Program-made: the position numbers and the translations under genes
The notes under the pieces: generated by a model
Told to the model about the DNA's origin: nothing
Databases searched by the model: none
The model's input: only the letters and a program-made list of their open reading frames with translations
Assembly (NCBI RefSeq): GCF_030382115.1
Contig: NZ_JAUDRJ010000003.1
Location: 1,147,381-1,211,380, forward strand
Direction: 5' to 3'
Length of the DNA stretch: 64,000 nucleotides
Origin: Nostoc sp. GT001
Lineage (GTDB): Bacteria; Cyanobacteriota; Cyanobacteriia; Cyanobacteriales; Nostocaceae
Shown: positions 46,867-58,000 of the stretch, piece after piece
Layout: each line of letters opens with the position of its first letter
Numbering within the stretch: position 1 is the first letter of the stretch

Positions 46867-47253
46867 ATGCCTGGTTTTGGAGATATTGTTCAAAAAGCTT
46901 TTTACCTCGGTGTTGGATTAGCTTCTTACGCAGGTGAGAAAGCAGGGGGAAAATTAGCCGAAGTGCGATCGCAAGTCCAAAAACTGGCAGATGAAATGGT
47001 GGCAAAGGGCGAAATGAACACAGAAGAAGCCCGCCGCTTCGTTGAGGACATGATGAAGCAAGCCCAACAAGCCCAACCATCTGTTGAAACATCACCAGAA
47101 ACGCCTCCTTCTCAACCTCGCCGCATTGAAATTTTAGAGGAAGATGAAGAGCCAACGGTCAAAGAAGCGTCAAATGATGAGAATGTAGATAAATTGCGCG
47201 ATGAAGTGCTAAAGCTGCAAGACGAGTTAAAACGATTGCAACGTGATCGATAA
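46867..47253 (+). CDS. Phasin-family-like protein
   Basis: 128 residues. Residues 1-65 (GDIVQKAFYLGVGLASYAGE, then VQKLADEMVAKGEMNTEEAR) match the short phasin-like, PHA-regulator-like family of cyanobacteria. A Pro/Glu-rich linker and a C-terminal coiled coil (VDKLRDEVLKLQDELKRLQ) follow. Family members coat or regulate polyhydroxyalkanoate granules, but many are of unknown role. It starts 28 bp after the SRP RNA. Confidence 0.8.
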   Translation: MPGFGDIVQKAFYLGVGLASYAGEKAGGKLAEVRSQVQKLADEMVAKGEMNTEEARRFVEDMMKQAQQAQPSVETSPETPPSQPRRIEILEEDEEPTVKEASNDENVDKLRDEVLKLQDELKRLQRDR

Positions 47254-47410
47254 AAAGCATTGTTTGAGCGCAATATTAAGTAATAAGTGGCATTTTGACA
47301 TGACACTTCGGATAAAAACTTGATAAGATACATTGCCTAGTGTGTATTTTAGTGCTTCAAGCCAAATAACACAAAGCGTCCTGTTTATAGCCTGCAAAGG
47401 TGTCAAGTTT

Positions 47411-47812
47411 ATGGAACAGTGGCAAAAAGATTTAGTAGAAATCGTCGAAACGGTGGCTGATGAAGTAGAGCGCTTCTTCCTGGGAATGAGTGAAGTGGTA
47501 GACGCATTTTTTGAGCTAACGGAAGAAGTCAGCGAGCAAGTACACAATAATATTGTTACGGAAGTCGATCAGTATCTACAGGATTTGGCTGAACCGATGT
47601 TAGAAGCTTACTGGGAACTGGAAGACATTGTAGCAGATGTAGATCCGGGTTTTCCTTATTCAGTTGAACCTACATCTGAAAAAAATCCTGCCTGTGTTGG
47701 TTGTAGTCATTACCACGGTCAAGTTTATGGTGGTAATTTATTAGTTTGTGCTATGCATCCCCACGGTTGTGAAGATGAGCATTGTCCAGACTGGGAGAAG
47801 GAAGAGTATTGA
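47411..47812 (+). CDS. Conserved cyanobacterial protein with Cys-rich C terminus
   Basis: 133 residues from ATG 47411 (MEQWQKDLVEIVETVADEVE); the frame is open to 47333 but the upstream part looks non-coding. The first 85 residues are acidic and helical. The last 45 contain Cys and His spaced as CVGCSHYHGQ, LLVCAMHPHGCEDEHCPDW, which could bind zinc or an iron-sulfur cluster. I know of no characterised relative. Downstream begins a tandem repeat tract. Confidence 0.7.
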   Translation: MEQWQKDLVEIVETVADEVERFFLGMSEVVDAFFELTEEVSEQVHNNIVTEVDQYLQDLAEPMLEAYWELEDIVADVDPGFPYSVEPTSEKNPACVGCSHYHGQVYGGNLLVCAMHPHGCEDEHCPDWEKEEY

Positions 47813-47816
47813 GGGG

Positions 47817-47871
47817 GAGTTAGGAGTTAGGAGTTAGGAGTTAGGAGTTAGGAGTTAGGAGTTAGGAGTTA
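47817..47871. repeat. GAGTTAG heptamer repeat
   Basis: About eight perfect tandem copies of the seven-base unit GAGTTAG, immediately after the preceding stop codon. It is the same unit type as at 8176-8322. Confidence 0.95.
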
Positions 47872-47919
47872 ACAAGCTACAAAATTACTAAAAGGACGTA
47901 AAGATAAGTAGAATAACTA

Positions 47920-47947
47920 ATGACAAATGACAAATGACAAATGACAA
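47920..47947 (+). repeat. ATGACAA heptamer repeat over the queF start
   Basis: Four tandem ATGACAA units. The last supplies the queF start codon at 47941. The earlier three each offer an ATG; the first two open five-codon frames that end in TGA overlapping the next ATG. Confidence 0.9.
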
Positions 47948-48321
47948 ACCAAGAAATGAAGTATGGCGAACGCGACATTGCAGAAGGTAAACTAATTACC
48001 TTTCCGAATCCGCGTGTGGGGAGGCGATATGACATTAACATTACTTTACCGGAATTTACTTGTAAATGTCCGTTTTCCGGCTATCCTGACTTTGCGACAA
48101 TTTATGTTAGCTATGTGCCTGATGAACGGGTAGTGGAATTGAAGGCGCTCAAACTTTATATTAATAGTTACCGCGATCGCTATATTTCCCACGAAGAATC
48201 TGCCAATCAAATTTTAGATGATTTTGTGGCTGCTTGCGATCCGTTGGAAGTCACGGTGAAAGCAGATTTCACGCCTCGCGGTAATGTACATACTGTAGTT
48301 GAAGTGCGTCACCAAAAGTAA
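47941..48321 (+). CDS. queF: NADPH-dependent 7-cyano-7-deazaguanine reductase (preQ1 synthase)
   Basis: 126 residues, the short (type I, YkvM-like) form of QueF. The catalytic Cys is C43 in TCKCPFSGYPDFATIYVSY, followed by the NADPH/substrate segment ELKALKLYINSYRDRYISHE with the family Glu. It reduces preQ0 to preQ1 for queuosine in tRNA. No other queuosine gene is nearby. The start codon is the last ATG of an ATGACAA repeat; ATG codons in the upstream repeat units close quickly. Confidence 0.95.
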   Translation: MTNQEMKYGERDIAEGKLITFPNPRVGRRYDINITLPEFTCKCPFSGYPDFATIYVSYVPDERVVELKALKLYINSYRDRYISHEESANQILDDFVAACDPLEVTVKADFTPRGNVHTVVEVRHQK

Positions 48322-48358
48322 CATCATTGCTGATGAGCGCAGATGGCATTAATCAGCT

Positions 48359-49439
48359 TCATTCAGCAATTTTCTTCACGGCAGATTGCACTTGAAGCAC
48401 AACTTTTTTTGATAAAGGAATATACCCAAGTTCCAAACTGGATTTTTGCCCGTCAATCACAGCCCAATTCACAAAGTTTTTCAGTGCTTGAGCTTTGACT
48501 CGGTTTGGATATTGGTGATACGTTAAAAGCCAGCTGTAAGTGACAATGGGATAGGACTCGGCACCTGTAGGATCGGTGATAAAAGCAATCAAGTTATCAC
48601 CTGGTAATTTCACTGCTTCTAAAGTTTGTGCTACAGATTCTGGTGTCGGCGCAATATAATTACCAGATTTATTTTCTAAAGTAGCCACAGGAAGGTTATT
48701 TTGTTTGGCATAAATGTATTCTACATAGCCAATAGCTCCTGGTATCTGTTGAATCAGGGCGGTAACACCTTCGTTACCCTTTCCACCAACTCCCACTTGC
48801 CATGCTATCGATTTACCAGCCCCAATTTTGCTTTTCCATTCTGGACTTATGGCGCTTAGGTGTTGCGTAAACACGCTTGTAGTTCCACTACCATCAGTTC
48901 GGTGGACAACTTGAATTGGTAAATCGGGCAAACTTACCCCTGGATTAGCTGCGGCTATTTTAGGATGATTCCAATTCGTAATTTTTCCGAGAAATATATC
49001 TAAGTAAACTTGGCGTGGTAGCCTGAGAGCAGGTGGCACATTGACTTGAGGCGACTGCTGTGAAACTGTTGTGAGGTTATAAGCCAGCACAATAGAACCA
49101 AGCAGTTATTGGCAAAGCAATGACTCCCCGTTTGATCTTGGCTGCTTGTTCTCTTGTAATTCCCACATCACTAGCTGCAAAATCCACAGTACCGTCGATG
49201 AGCTGTTGCACTCCAGCACTACTTCCTATAGCTTGATAGTTAATTTGTATATTGGGATTTCGCTGGTTGTAATCTGAAAGCCAGCGCTCATACAAAGGTG
49301 CGGGAAAACTTGCCCCAGTACCAACAAGGGAAACACGCTTTATGTTTTTTTGCTCGCCAGCGCAAGAAGCAATACTCAACAAGATAGCGATTAAAGGTAG
49401 AAGGCAAACCCGTCCCTGAGATTGAAGTTTGGCAGACAT
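48359..49439 (-). pseudogene. pstS: Phosphate ABC transporter substrate-binding protein PstS, frameshifted
   Basis: Two adjoining frames form one PstS. The N-terminal part (start 49439 or 49457) has a lipoprotein signal with lipobox SIASC and then VGTGASFPAPLYERWLSDYN and SSAGVQQLIDGTVDFAASDV. It goes out of frame at PITAWFYCAGL. Dropping one T (around 49099-49100, GCTTGG to GCTGG) restores PITAGSIVLAYNLTTV and joins the second frame, which has FLGKITNWNHPKI, HRTDGSGTTSVFTQHL and QQIPGAIGYVEYIYA. Intact length would be about 360 residues. So phosphate-binding function is lost unless the shift is a sequencing error. No pstCAB genes are adjacent. Confidence 0.88.
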
Positions 49440-49532
49440 AGAAATTTTTTGTTCCAATTTTTAATAAATACCTCTAGTAATTTCAATTTGTAGGCGTGTG
49501 TGTGGGCGTAATTAATTGTAAATAACTTTGAA

Positions 49533-49671
49533 ACGCAGAGGGACGCGGAGGTTAACGCAAAGGTACGCAAAGTAATCCTCTGCGTTCCTCTGCGATTTCC
49601 TTCTCTGCGAGACGCTGACGCTCCTAACGTCGCTACCGCTTCGCTAATGCGAATGCGCCCCTCTGCGTTTA
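49533..49671. repeat. CGCAGAGG-type inverted repeat
   Basis: AACGCAGAGGGACGCGGAGG near the left and CCTCTGCGTTCCTCTGCG in the middle (49576-49593) can pair. A GACGCTGACGCTCC-type stretch follows and a last CCTCTGCGTTT abuts the ccs1 stop. This family is common in cyanobacterial spacers. Confidence 0.75.
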
Positions 49672-51066
49672 AACTTCAATCGCCGCCTCTTTCTCCTCAC
49701 CTTTTGGCTGTGAACTCAGCCGATCTAAAATCTCTAAAACTTCTTGTTCAAAGGCAACTTGAGCGCGATTAGTTTTGCCACCTACATACAAGCGATCGCC
49801 TTTTTGCAATGCCCATATTTGTGAGTGGGAAAAGTAACTCATCACTACACCCAGCATGAGCAAGCCAAACCCTGTGTAAACAATTGGGATGCCTGGATCG
49901 GCTTTAATTTGTAAGCCAGTGCTACCAATAACATCCAAAATTTTCAGCTTCACGCCATTAACTTCGGTGAACATCCCCGCGCGGACTGTATCAACAAGTT
50001 TGCCAGTGGCATCATAAATTAATACCATCCCTTGCAAGTCTTTCGCCAACAAAGAGACACCCTCACTTAAATCCGGTTTAGTCGGAACCCAGGTTCCCCA
50101 AATCCGCCCGTTACCGTTGGTGTTCAATTGTGCCATCGGTAGCTGAAAAATTGGGCTGTTGTTAAATTGGACGCGAACACCTGCAATTCCCCAATCAGTT
50201 TGATAGAAAGTTATGCCATGATAGCGCAGAGGTTCGTTGACAAAAATCTTCTTGTGGTCAATTTCCTTTCCCTGATTATTCAAGACAGACATATCTGAAT
50301 AAAATTGATCGATGCCACCAGATGGAGTGTAATCAATCCAAAAACGATTGACGCGCACAGACCAATCTTTCGGGATTTTTGCGGCTAAAGGGCCAGCATC
50401 GACAATATTTGTCACTTGAAATGTATCGCCACTAGCAACCATTTCCTGAGCCAGAAACCCAGTCATTGCCCCCCAAATTCCCCCTAGCAAAATACCGACG
50501 ATGCCAATATGAACGATAATTGGGCCGATGCGTCCAACTATTCCCTTGCGGGCGTAAAGGAGATTTTCTTTTTCTTGATTTGGAAAAATTTTATAGCGGT
50601 GTTTTTGTAATATTTCGCTGAGGGAATTTAGGGAACCAGTATCTAGTTCTGCACTTAAAGCTAGCTTTTGAAATTGTCGTGGTTCTTCGTAATATTTCCA
50701 GCGCTGGGCAGCTTTTAAGGCTGGCAACTGACGCGTAAATGAACAAGCAGTTAAGCTAGTGCCAAATAAGATGAGTAATGCTAGGAACCACCAGGTACGA
50801 TATACATGGTCTAATCCAACTACCTGAATTACTTTCCAAGTTAAGAAACCAAATAAAGCTGGATGTTCTGGGTAGTTGGCTTGGTAAAATGCGGGTGACT
50901 GACCTTGCTCAATGACAGTACCTGTAGAGCTAAAGATTGCAATCAATAGCAGTAGTGCGATCGCTAATCGTAAGTTGGTCAGTACAGGCAAAAGCTCTTG
51001 ACGTAAGAACTGCCCAGGTATCGCCCACCATTTTAATTCTTTGGACGCTGAATCTTCTAAAGTCAT
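49669..51066 (-). CDS. ccs1: Cytochrome c biogenesis protein Ccs1 (ResB)
   Basis: 465 residues. Membrane helices lie at about 30-48 ([20 protein letters not shown]), 85-105 ([19 protein letters not shown]) and 170-195 ([20 protein letters not shown]), with a last one at about 400-420. A long lumenal domain lies between the third and last helices. The family motif [14 protein letters not shown] and the conserved His in the third helix are present. With CcsA it ligates haem to apocytochromes c on the lumenal side (system II). The start is 30 bp after ccdA, so the two form an operon. Confidence 0.93.
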   Translation of the reverse strand: MTLEDSASKELKWWAIPGQFLRQELLPVLTNLRLAIALLLLIAIFSSTGTVIEQGQSPAFYQANYPEHPALFGFLTWKVIQVVGLDHVYRTWWFLALLILFGTSLTACSFTRQLPALKAAQRWKYYEEPRQFQKLALSAELDTGSLNSLSEILQKHRYKIFPNQEKENLLYARKGIVGRIGPIIVHIGIVGILLGGIWGAMTGFLAQEMVASGDTFQVTNIVDAGPLAAKIPKDWSVRVNRFWIDYTPSGGIDQFYSDMSVLNNQGKEIDHKKIFVNEPLRYHGITFYQTDWGIAGVRVQFNNSPIFQLPMAQLNTNGNGRIWGTWVPTKPDLSEGVSLLAKDLQGMVLIYDATGKLVDTVRAGMFTEVNGVKLKILDVIGSTGLQIKADPGIPIVYTGFGLLMLGVVMSYFSHSQIWALQKGDRLYVGGKTNRAQVAFEQEVLEILDRLSSQPKGEEKEAAIEV

Positions 51067-51096
51067 TAGGTGTAAAAGCTAACAAAGGTATTGATA

Positions 51097-51837
51097 TTAA
51101 AAACTGCCAAGGGGAATCCGAGAAATTAAGGAAAATACACCGAATCCTACCAATAGTGCCCCACTAACTGGGTTAATCCAGCCAGACCAGCGACGCAATT
51201 CTAGTAATTTTTTAATGGAAGCTGTAAAAGTACCCGCCAAAATCAATGGTGCTACATAACCGGCTGTATAAGAAAGTAGCAAAACAGCGCCTAAAATTAA
51301 GTCTTGTGTACTGGCAATCCAACTTAACAGGCTCGCTAAAACAGGGGTGCTACAAGGGGATGCGACTAAGCCGAAAGTCAGTCCCAGTAAATAGGAACGC
51401 AATCCTGTTGGCAAATCTGGCGAAATCCAATTCGTTTCATTCAAGGATGGAAATTGTATAGGCAGTGCTTCTAATAAGTTCAGCCCCATGAGAATAGCGA
51501 TAATGCTGACGATAATCGGCAAACCAATCCCCACTTGACCGTAGACTTTTCCGACCAAACCTGCTATAATTCCTAGCCCTGCCAATGTAGTTGCTAAACC
51601 TAAAGCAAACCAAGTTGATTGGGCAGCTGCTTGTAAGCGACTTTTAGCTTCATAACCACCGATGTAACCAATGGTAATTGGCAGCATCGAAAGCATACAA
51701 GGTGTGAGACTAGTGAGCAAGCCAGCGGCAAAGATGATACCAACGCTTACCACGCTAAGGTGTGTTAGTTGGTTAGAAACGACGATGTTGGCAAATTGTT
51801 CTAGTTGGTAAATTTGGGTTTGCAGGTTATCAAACAT
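51097..51837 (-). CDS. ccdA: Thiol transporter CcdA
   Basis: 246 residues with six membrane helices. The two reactive Cys are in LTSLTPCMLSMLPI and VASPCSTPVLASLL, each next to Pro as in CcdA/DsbD-beta. It carries reducing equivalents across the membrane to keep apocytochrome c thiols reduced for haem attachment. It is the first gene of the ccdA-ccs1 pair. Confidence 0.94.
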   Translation of the reverse strand: MFDNLQTQIYQLEQFANIVVSNQLTHLSVVSVGIIFAAGLLTSLTPCMLSMLPITIGYIGGYEAKSRLQAAAQSTWFALGLATTLAGLGIIAGLVGKVYGQVGIGLPIIVSIIAILMGLNLLEALPIQFPSLNETNWISPDLPTGLRSYLLGLTFGLVASPCSTPVLASLLSWIASTQDLILGAVLLLSYTAGYVAPLILAGTFTASIKKLLELRRWSGWINPVSGALLVGFGVFSLISRIPLGSF

Positions 51838-52019
51838 GGGGAGTCTCTGAGCGGGAAATGCTTACTCTGCTTGAATTGTAGCTTAGTTTTGGTTTTTGAG
51901 TCAGGATAACCAAATTATCCAAACCCAATATCATCTAAATTTCATCTGCCCAAAGAAATGTATTTAAAATACAATTAAGCTCGGATTATCCCTGAAGAAG
52001 CACGGCTGGAGTGTTTGGC

Positions 52020-55000
52020 ATGATGATTGCATTACCCGGATTTCAGATTGTCACTTTGTTAAAAGCAGGGGTAAAAGCAGTCATATACCGTGGAATTAAG
52101 GTTAAAGAACAGCGCCCGGTAATTATCAAAGGGCTACGTCCAGAACAGTGTACACCCAATAATATCGAACAACTCAAACATGAGTATGCGATCGCACAAA
52201 GGTTAAATAGCGCAGCAGCAGTCAAAGCCTACGCCTTAGAGATGCACCAGGGAATCCCTTATTTAATTATGGAGGATTTTCAGGCGCGATCGCTCGATCA
52301 ATTGCTAGACCAATTTCAACAGCCTGTGCCGTTTTTGAAGATTGCGATTCACATTACTAGCAAACTTGCACAAATCCACACTCATCACATTGTCCACAAG
52401 GATATTAAGCCGCAAAATATTTTAATTAACCTCGAAACTAATCAGGTCAAAATTGCCGATTTTGGAATTGCTGCCTTCATTCCATACCAACAGCAAATAG
52501 TTAGCAGTTCCAGTCGCATTGAAGGCAGTCTACCTTATTTATCACCTGAGCAAACTGGGCGGATGAATCGAGGAATTGACCATCGCAGCGATTTGTATTC
52601 TCTGGGAATCACCTTTTATGAGATGCTCACAGGTCAGCTACCATTTCAAGGTAAAGACCCCTTAGAGTGGGTGCATTGTCACATTGCCAAATCTCCACTA
52701 TTCCCAAGCAAGCTCAACTCTGATATTCCCCAAATGCTATGTGAGATTATCATGAAGTTGCTGTCGAAGGTTGCAGAACAGAGATATCAGAGCGCTTTAG
52801 GTTTGCAATTTGATTTGGAAAAATGCTTAAAGCAATTGGAGATAACTGGAGAAATTCAATCCTTTGTTTTGGGTGAGCAAGATATCTCAGAACGCTTTCA
52901 AATTCCTCAAAAATTGTATGGGCGAGAACCAGAGATTGCCAAGCTTTTACAAGCATTTGAGCGAGTTGTTAATCAAGGTAAACCAGAAATTGTGTTAGTT
53001 TCTGGCTATGCTGGCGTTGGTAAATCAACTCTTGTGAAGGAGATTCACAAGCCCATTGTTAGAGAACGTGGGGTTTTTATCTCTGGTAAGTTTGATCAGT
53101 ATAAACGAGATATTCCTTATTCCACAATTGTTCAAGCTTTTCAAACACTCGCGCGCCAAATTTTAACTGAGCCGAAAGATCAACTTGCTACCTGGAAAAA
53201 GCGCATACAAGCAGCATTAGGGAACAATGGTAAGCTAATCACAGATGTAATTACAGAAGTTGAACTAATTGTTGGAGAACAGTCTCATATACCAGAGTTG
53301 GGGCCTGCCGAATCTCAAAATCGCTTTAACTTGGTGTTTCAAAACTTTATTAGCGTCTTTGCTCAAAAAGAGCATCCACTCACTGTTTTCTTAGATGATA
53401 TGCAGTGGGCAGACACCGCTACTTTGAATTTAATTCAAACTATTATTGCTGGCTCTAATATCCAATATCTCTGCTTCATCTTAGCCTATCGAAATAACGA
53501 AGTGGATATTGTACATCCCTTCAATTTGATGATAGAGAAGGTTCGTCAGTATGGAGCAAGAACGACTGAAATTTTGCTTACACCGTTGAATCTTGTCTAT
53601 GTCAATCAGTTAATTGCTGATACCTTACATAGTTCAGCAGAGCAAGTAGAATCCCTTGCGAAATTAGTTAGCCAAAAAACTGATGGTAATCCTTTCTTTG
53701 TCAATGAATTTCTCAAAACGCTGCATCAAGAGAATCTACTGAATTTTGACCATCTTCAATCCCTTAGCAATGGTGGAAGTAAGAGGGGGTGGCGATGGGA
53801 TATAGCTGAGATTGAAGCTCAAGGTATTACAGATAATATTGTCAATCTAATAATTGAGCGGATGCAAAAACTGCCACTTGCAACTCAACAGGTGCTTAAA
53901 TTAGCCTCCTGCATCGGTAATCGCTTTGATTTAGAAGTTTTGGCACTAGTTGGCGAACAATCTATTGAAGAAACGGCAAATGCACTTGTTGAAGCAATTT
54001 TAAGAGGATTAATTATTTCTATCGAGTCAGATGAAAGTGTTGATAAAAACTATCGTTTTTACCATGACCGAGTTCAACAAGCGGCTTATGCCTTAATTGC
54101 CGATGAATCCAAATCGGCTGTTCATCTGAAGATTGGGCAGCTTTTGCTGAAGAATGCGAATGCTGAACAAGTGAACGAGCAAATTTTTGATCTAGTCAAT
54201 CAACTAAATCTCGCCGTGGATCTGATTATTGAACAAACAGAAAAAGATCAATTAGTACGATTAAATTTAATCGCTGGCAAAAAGGCAAAAGCTTCCACAG
54301 CTTACACTCCTGCGAAAAGATTTTTTAGCGTTGCCATAAATCTTTTGGCTGAAAATGCCTGGATGGAACAATATGACCAAACATTTACTTTATTTAGGGA
54401 ACAGGCTGAGTGTGAATTTTTAACAGGGAATTTAGAACAAGCGGAAGAATTATTTGAGTTACTATTGCTGAAAGCAAAATCTCATGTAGAGAAATCAAAT
54501 ATTTATATGCTGCAAATCAGACTCTACCAAGTTGCAGGTAGATATGAAGAGGCACTGATATTAGGATTAAAAGCTTTAAAACTTTTTGGGGTGACATTAC
54601 CTAATACAAATGAGGAAGTGCAAAGTGCGATCGCGATTGAGAAAAACCAGATATTAATAAATTTAAATGATAGACAAGTCTCTGATTTAATTAATGCTCC
54701 AGTTATCCAAGATCAAAATATTAAGACACTGATTAGTCTATTAACCACTTTGGGCCCACCTACCTATCTTGGTAAACCCCATATCTTTCCGTTAGTTGTA
54801 CTTAAAGCTGTTAACTACTCACTCAAGTTTGGGAATACGGAAGATTCCTGTTTTGCTTACAGCATGTACGCCATGTTGTTAGTTTCCATCTTCCATGATA
54901 TTCCTACAGGTTATGCATTTTCCGAGATGACAATTCAATTGAATGAAAAGTTGCATGACTTGAAACTTCAAGGAGTTGTTCTACACATTCATGGAAGTCA

Positions 55001-58000
55001 TATCAACGTTTGGTGTAAGCATATTGCTAGTGATATTACCTTTTTAGAGCGCGGATTTATCGGCTGTGTAGAAGCAGGTGATGTGACGATGGCAAACTAT
55101 AACGGCTATCAAGGCTCGTGGCAAATTATCCAGTTAGGCTATCCACTTACAGATACATATAAATCTCTAGAAAAATACACTGCATTCGCTCGTCAGTCTA
55201 AACATGATGCCGTCTATCAGACAATCAGGCTAGAGCAAATGCTACTGATGAATCTGCGGGGATTGACTCACCATAATCTGACTCTGAGTAGTGATTATTT
55301 TGATGAATCACAGGCGTTGTCTATTATTACAGATGCAGGTTTTGTCAGTGGGATTATTTTTTATCACATTATCAAGTTAATCATATTTTTTACATATCGA
55401 CAGTATACAGAGGCGCTGAATTGTGCCTTAGAATTAACAAATTTTCCAGTTACGACACTAGCGTTACCAATTGAAACAGATTATGTTTTGTATTACTCAC
55501 TAACTCTAACGGCTCTTTATCCAACAGTATCTTTTCAAGAGCAAGAAAAGTTTTTGCAAACCCTAGAATCTCATCAGCAGCAATTGCAATATTGGGCTAA
55601 TCACTGCCCTGAAAACTTTTTACATAAGTCTCAGTTAGTAGCTGCCGAAATAGCTTGCATCAAAGGTAGAGAATTGGCAGCAATGCGTCTGTATGAACAA
55701 TCAATTGCTTCAGCCCGTGAGCAGGGATTTGTACAATACGAAGCTTTAGCTAATGAACTAGCTGCTAAGTTTTACTTGGAGCGAGATTTTGAACTAATTG
55801 CCAAAACCTACTTGGAAGCAGCTAAAAATGCCTATATGCGTTGGGAGGCATTTGCTAAAGTCAAGCACTTAGAAGAATCCTATCCTCAGCTATTGCTACA
55901 ACAACAGCTTGTCTCTAACGGAACGTTTATTACCACAGGTGAGCATTTAGACTTTTTGTCAGTAGTTAAAGCCTCTCAAACTATATCTAGTGAAATTGTA
56001 TTTTCGCGTTTATTGAAGACATTAATGCAAATTGTCATTGAGCAAGCAGGAGCAGAAATTGGTTATTTGTTGCTGGAACACGATCAAAATCTGGTGATTG
56101 AAGTAGAAGCTAAAGTTAATCCCCAAGCAGAAAAGCTCAATGTTTCTCGACTTGTATTAGAGGGTGAAATTTCACAGGTAATTCCTCAATCAATGCTGAA
56201 TTATGTCCAGCGAACTCACGAGATAGTGATTTTGCACAATGCCACTGAGCAAAATTTGTTTTCTAAAGACGAATATGTAATTCAAAAGCAACCTAAATCT
56301 GTACTTTGTTTGCCGATTGCCCGTCAGTCAAAATTACTTGGTATTTTATATTTAGAAAACAATCTGATCTCCAGTGCCTTTACAAAAGAAAAACTTTCTG
56401 TACTGGAAATATTGACAGTTCAAATTGCCATCTCTCTAGAAAATGCTCGTCTTTATCAAGGTTTAGAAGACAGCCAAGCACAACTCAGCTTGGCATTGAA
56501 ATCTGCCCAAATTGGTGTTTGGAGTTGGGATATTGCCAGCGATCGCTTTGATTGGGATGAGCAGATTTATCAACTATTTGGGTTAACACCGGAAACCTTT
56601 GCTGGCACTTCTGAAGCACTTTTAGCTCGTCTGTATCCAGACGATCGCGGATTGCTGGCTCAATCATTGAGTCGGGCAATTAACGAAGGCGTGGAGCATA
56701 ATTTAGAATATCGAATTATTCAAGATGACGGCAGTATTCGCTACGCAGCCTGTCGGGGAAAAGCCTTTTTCAATGAAGCGGGTATTGCCACACACATGAG
56801 TGGTGTTGTGCTTGATGTCACCGATCGCAAACAATCTGAAGCTGAACGTATTCAACTGATTCAAGAGCAAACCGCCCGGCTCGAAGCAGAAGCCGATCAG
56901 CAACGAGCCGGGTTTTTGGCTCAAGTCAGTGCAACCCTCGCCTCTTCCCTGGATTACGAAAGTACATTGGCAAGTGTGGCTAATTTGGTTGTGCCTTACT
57001 TTGCCGATTGGTGCGGCGTTGATCTGCTGCAAGACAACCAATCAATTAATCGGGTAGCAGTTGCTCACCGCGATCCAGAGAAAGTGAGACTAGGCTGGGA
57101 ACTTTATCAACGTTATCCCAGAGATTTAAATGCACAGGAAGGCGTGCCGAAAGTTTTGCGTACTGGACAAGCTGAAATGATAACTGAAATCTCAGATGCA
57201 TTGCTAGCAAGAGCCATCCCCGATCCAGAACATCTGCATATTATACGTGAACTTGGTTTAAATTCCTGTATAGTTTTACCATTAATGGCACGTGGAAGAA
57301 TTTTTGGTGCCATTTCCTTTGTAAACGCTGAATCAGAACGTCGTTATGGCACGGCTGACTTGTCATTAGCGGAGGATATTGCCCATCGAGCGGCGATCGC
57401 CATTGATAATGCCCGCCTTTACCAAGAAGCGCAACAAGCACAAAAAACCGCAGAAAGAGCATTGGAGCGCATTGCCCGTCTTCAATCCATCACGGCTGCT
57501 CTTTCAGAATCCCTAACACCAGCCCAAGTCTCTGATGTGATTGTAGAGCAGAGCATGGCTGCCTTGGGAGCCAGTTCTGCCCTTGTCGCCTTGGTGAATG
57601 AAAGTAAAACTAAACTAGAAATTGTGCGGGCGGTTGGCTATAAGCAGGATTTGATAGACGCTTGGCGTACTTTTGCCATCGATTCACCCTCTCCCTTAGC
57701 AGAAGCGGTGCGAACTGGGAAACCTATTTGGGCACAACCAACAGAAAATCGAGTAGCTTGTTACCCACATTTAGCAGAAATTTACGCCCAATATGATTTT
57801 AATGCCTGGATTTCTATTCCACTGATGGTAGAAGGTTGGGCAGTTGGCGGTATAAGTTTGGGATTTACCCAGCCTCAACAACTCAGTGAAGAAGATCAAG
57901 CATTTATTTTGGCTGTTGCTCAACAATGCGCCCAAGCGATCGCTCGTGCCCATCTTTATGAAGCCGAACTAACGGCACGAAACGCTGCTGAATCAGCAAA

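Noticed and set aside
47817..47871. Tandem GAGTTAG units as a CRISPR array
   Set aside because: The units are 7 bp without spacers; it is a short tandem repeat.
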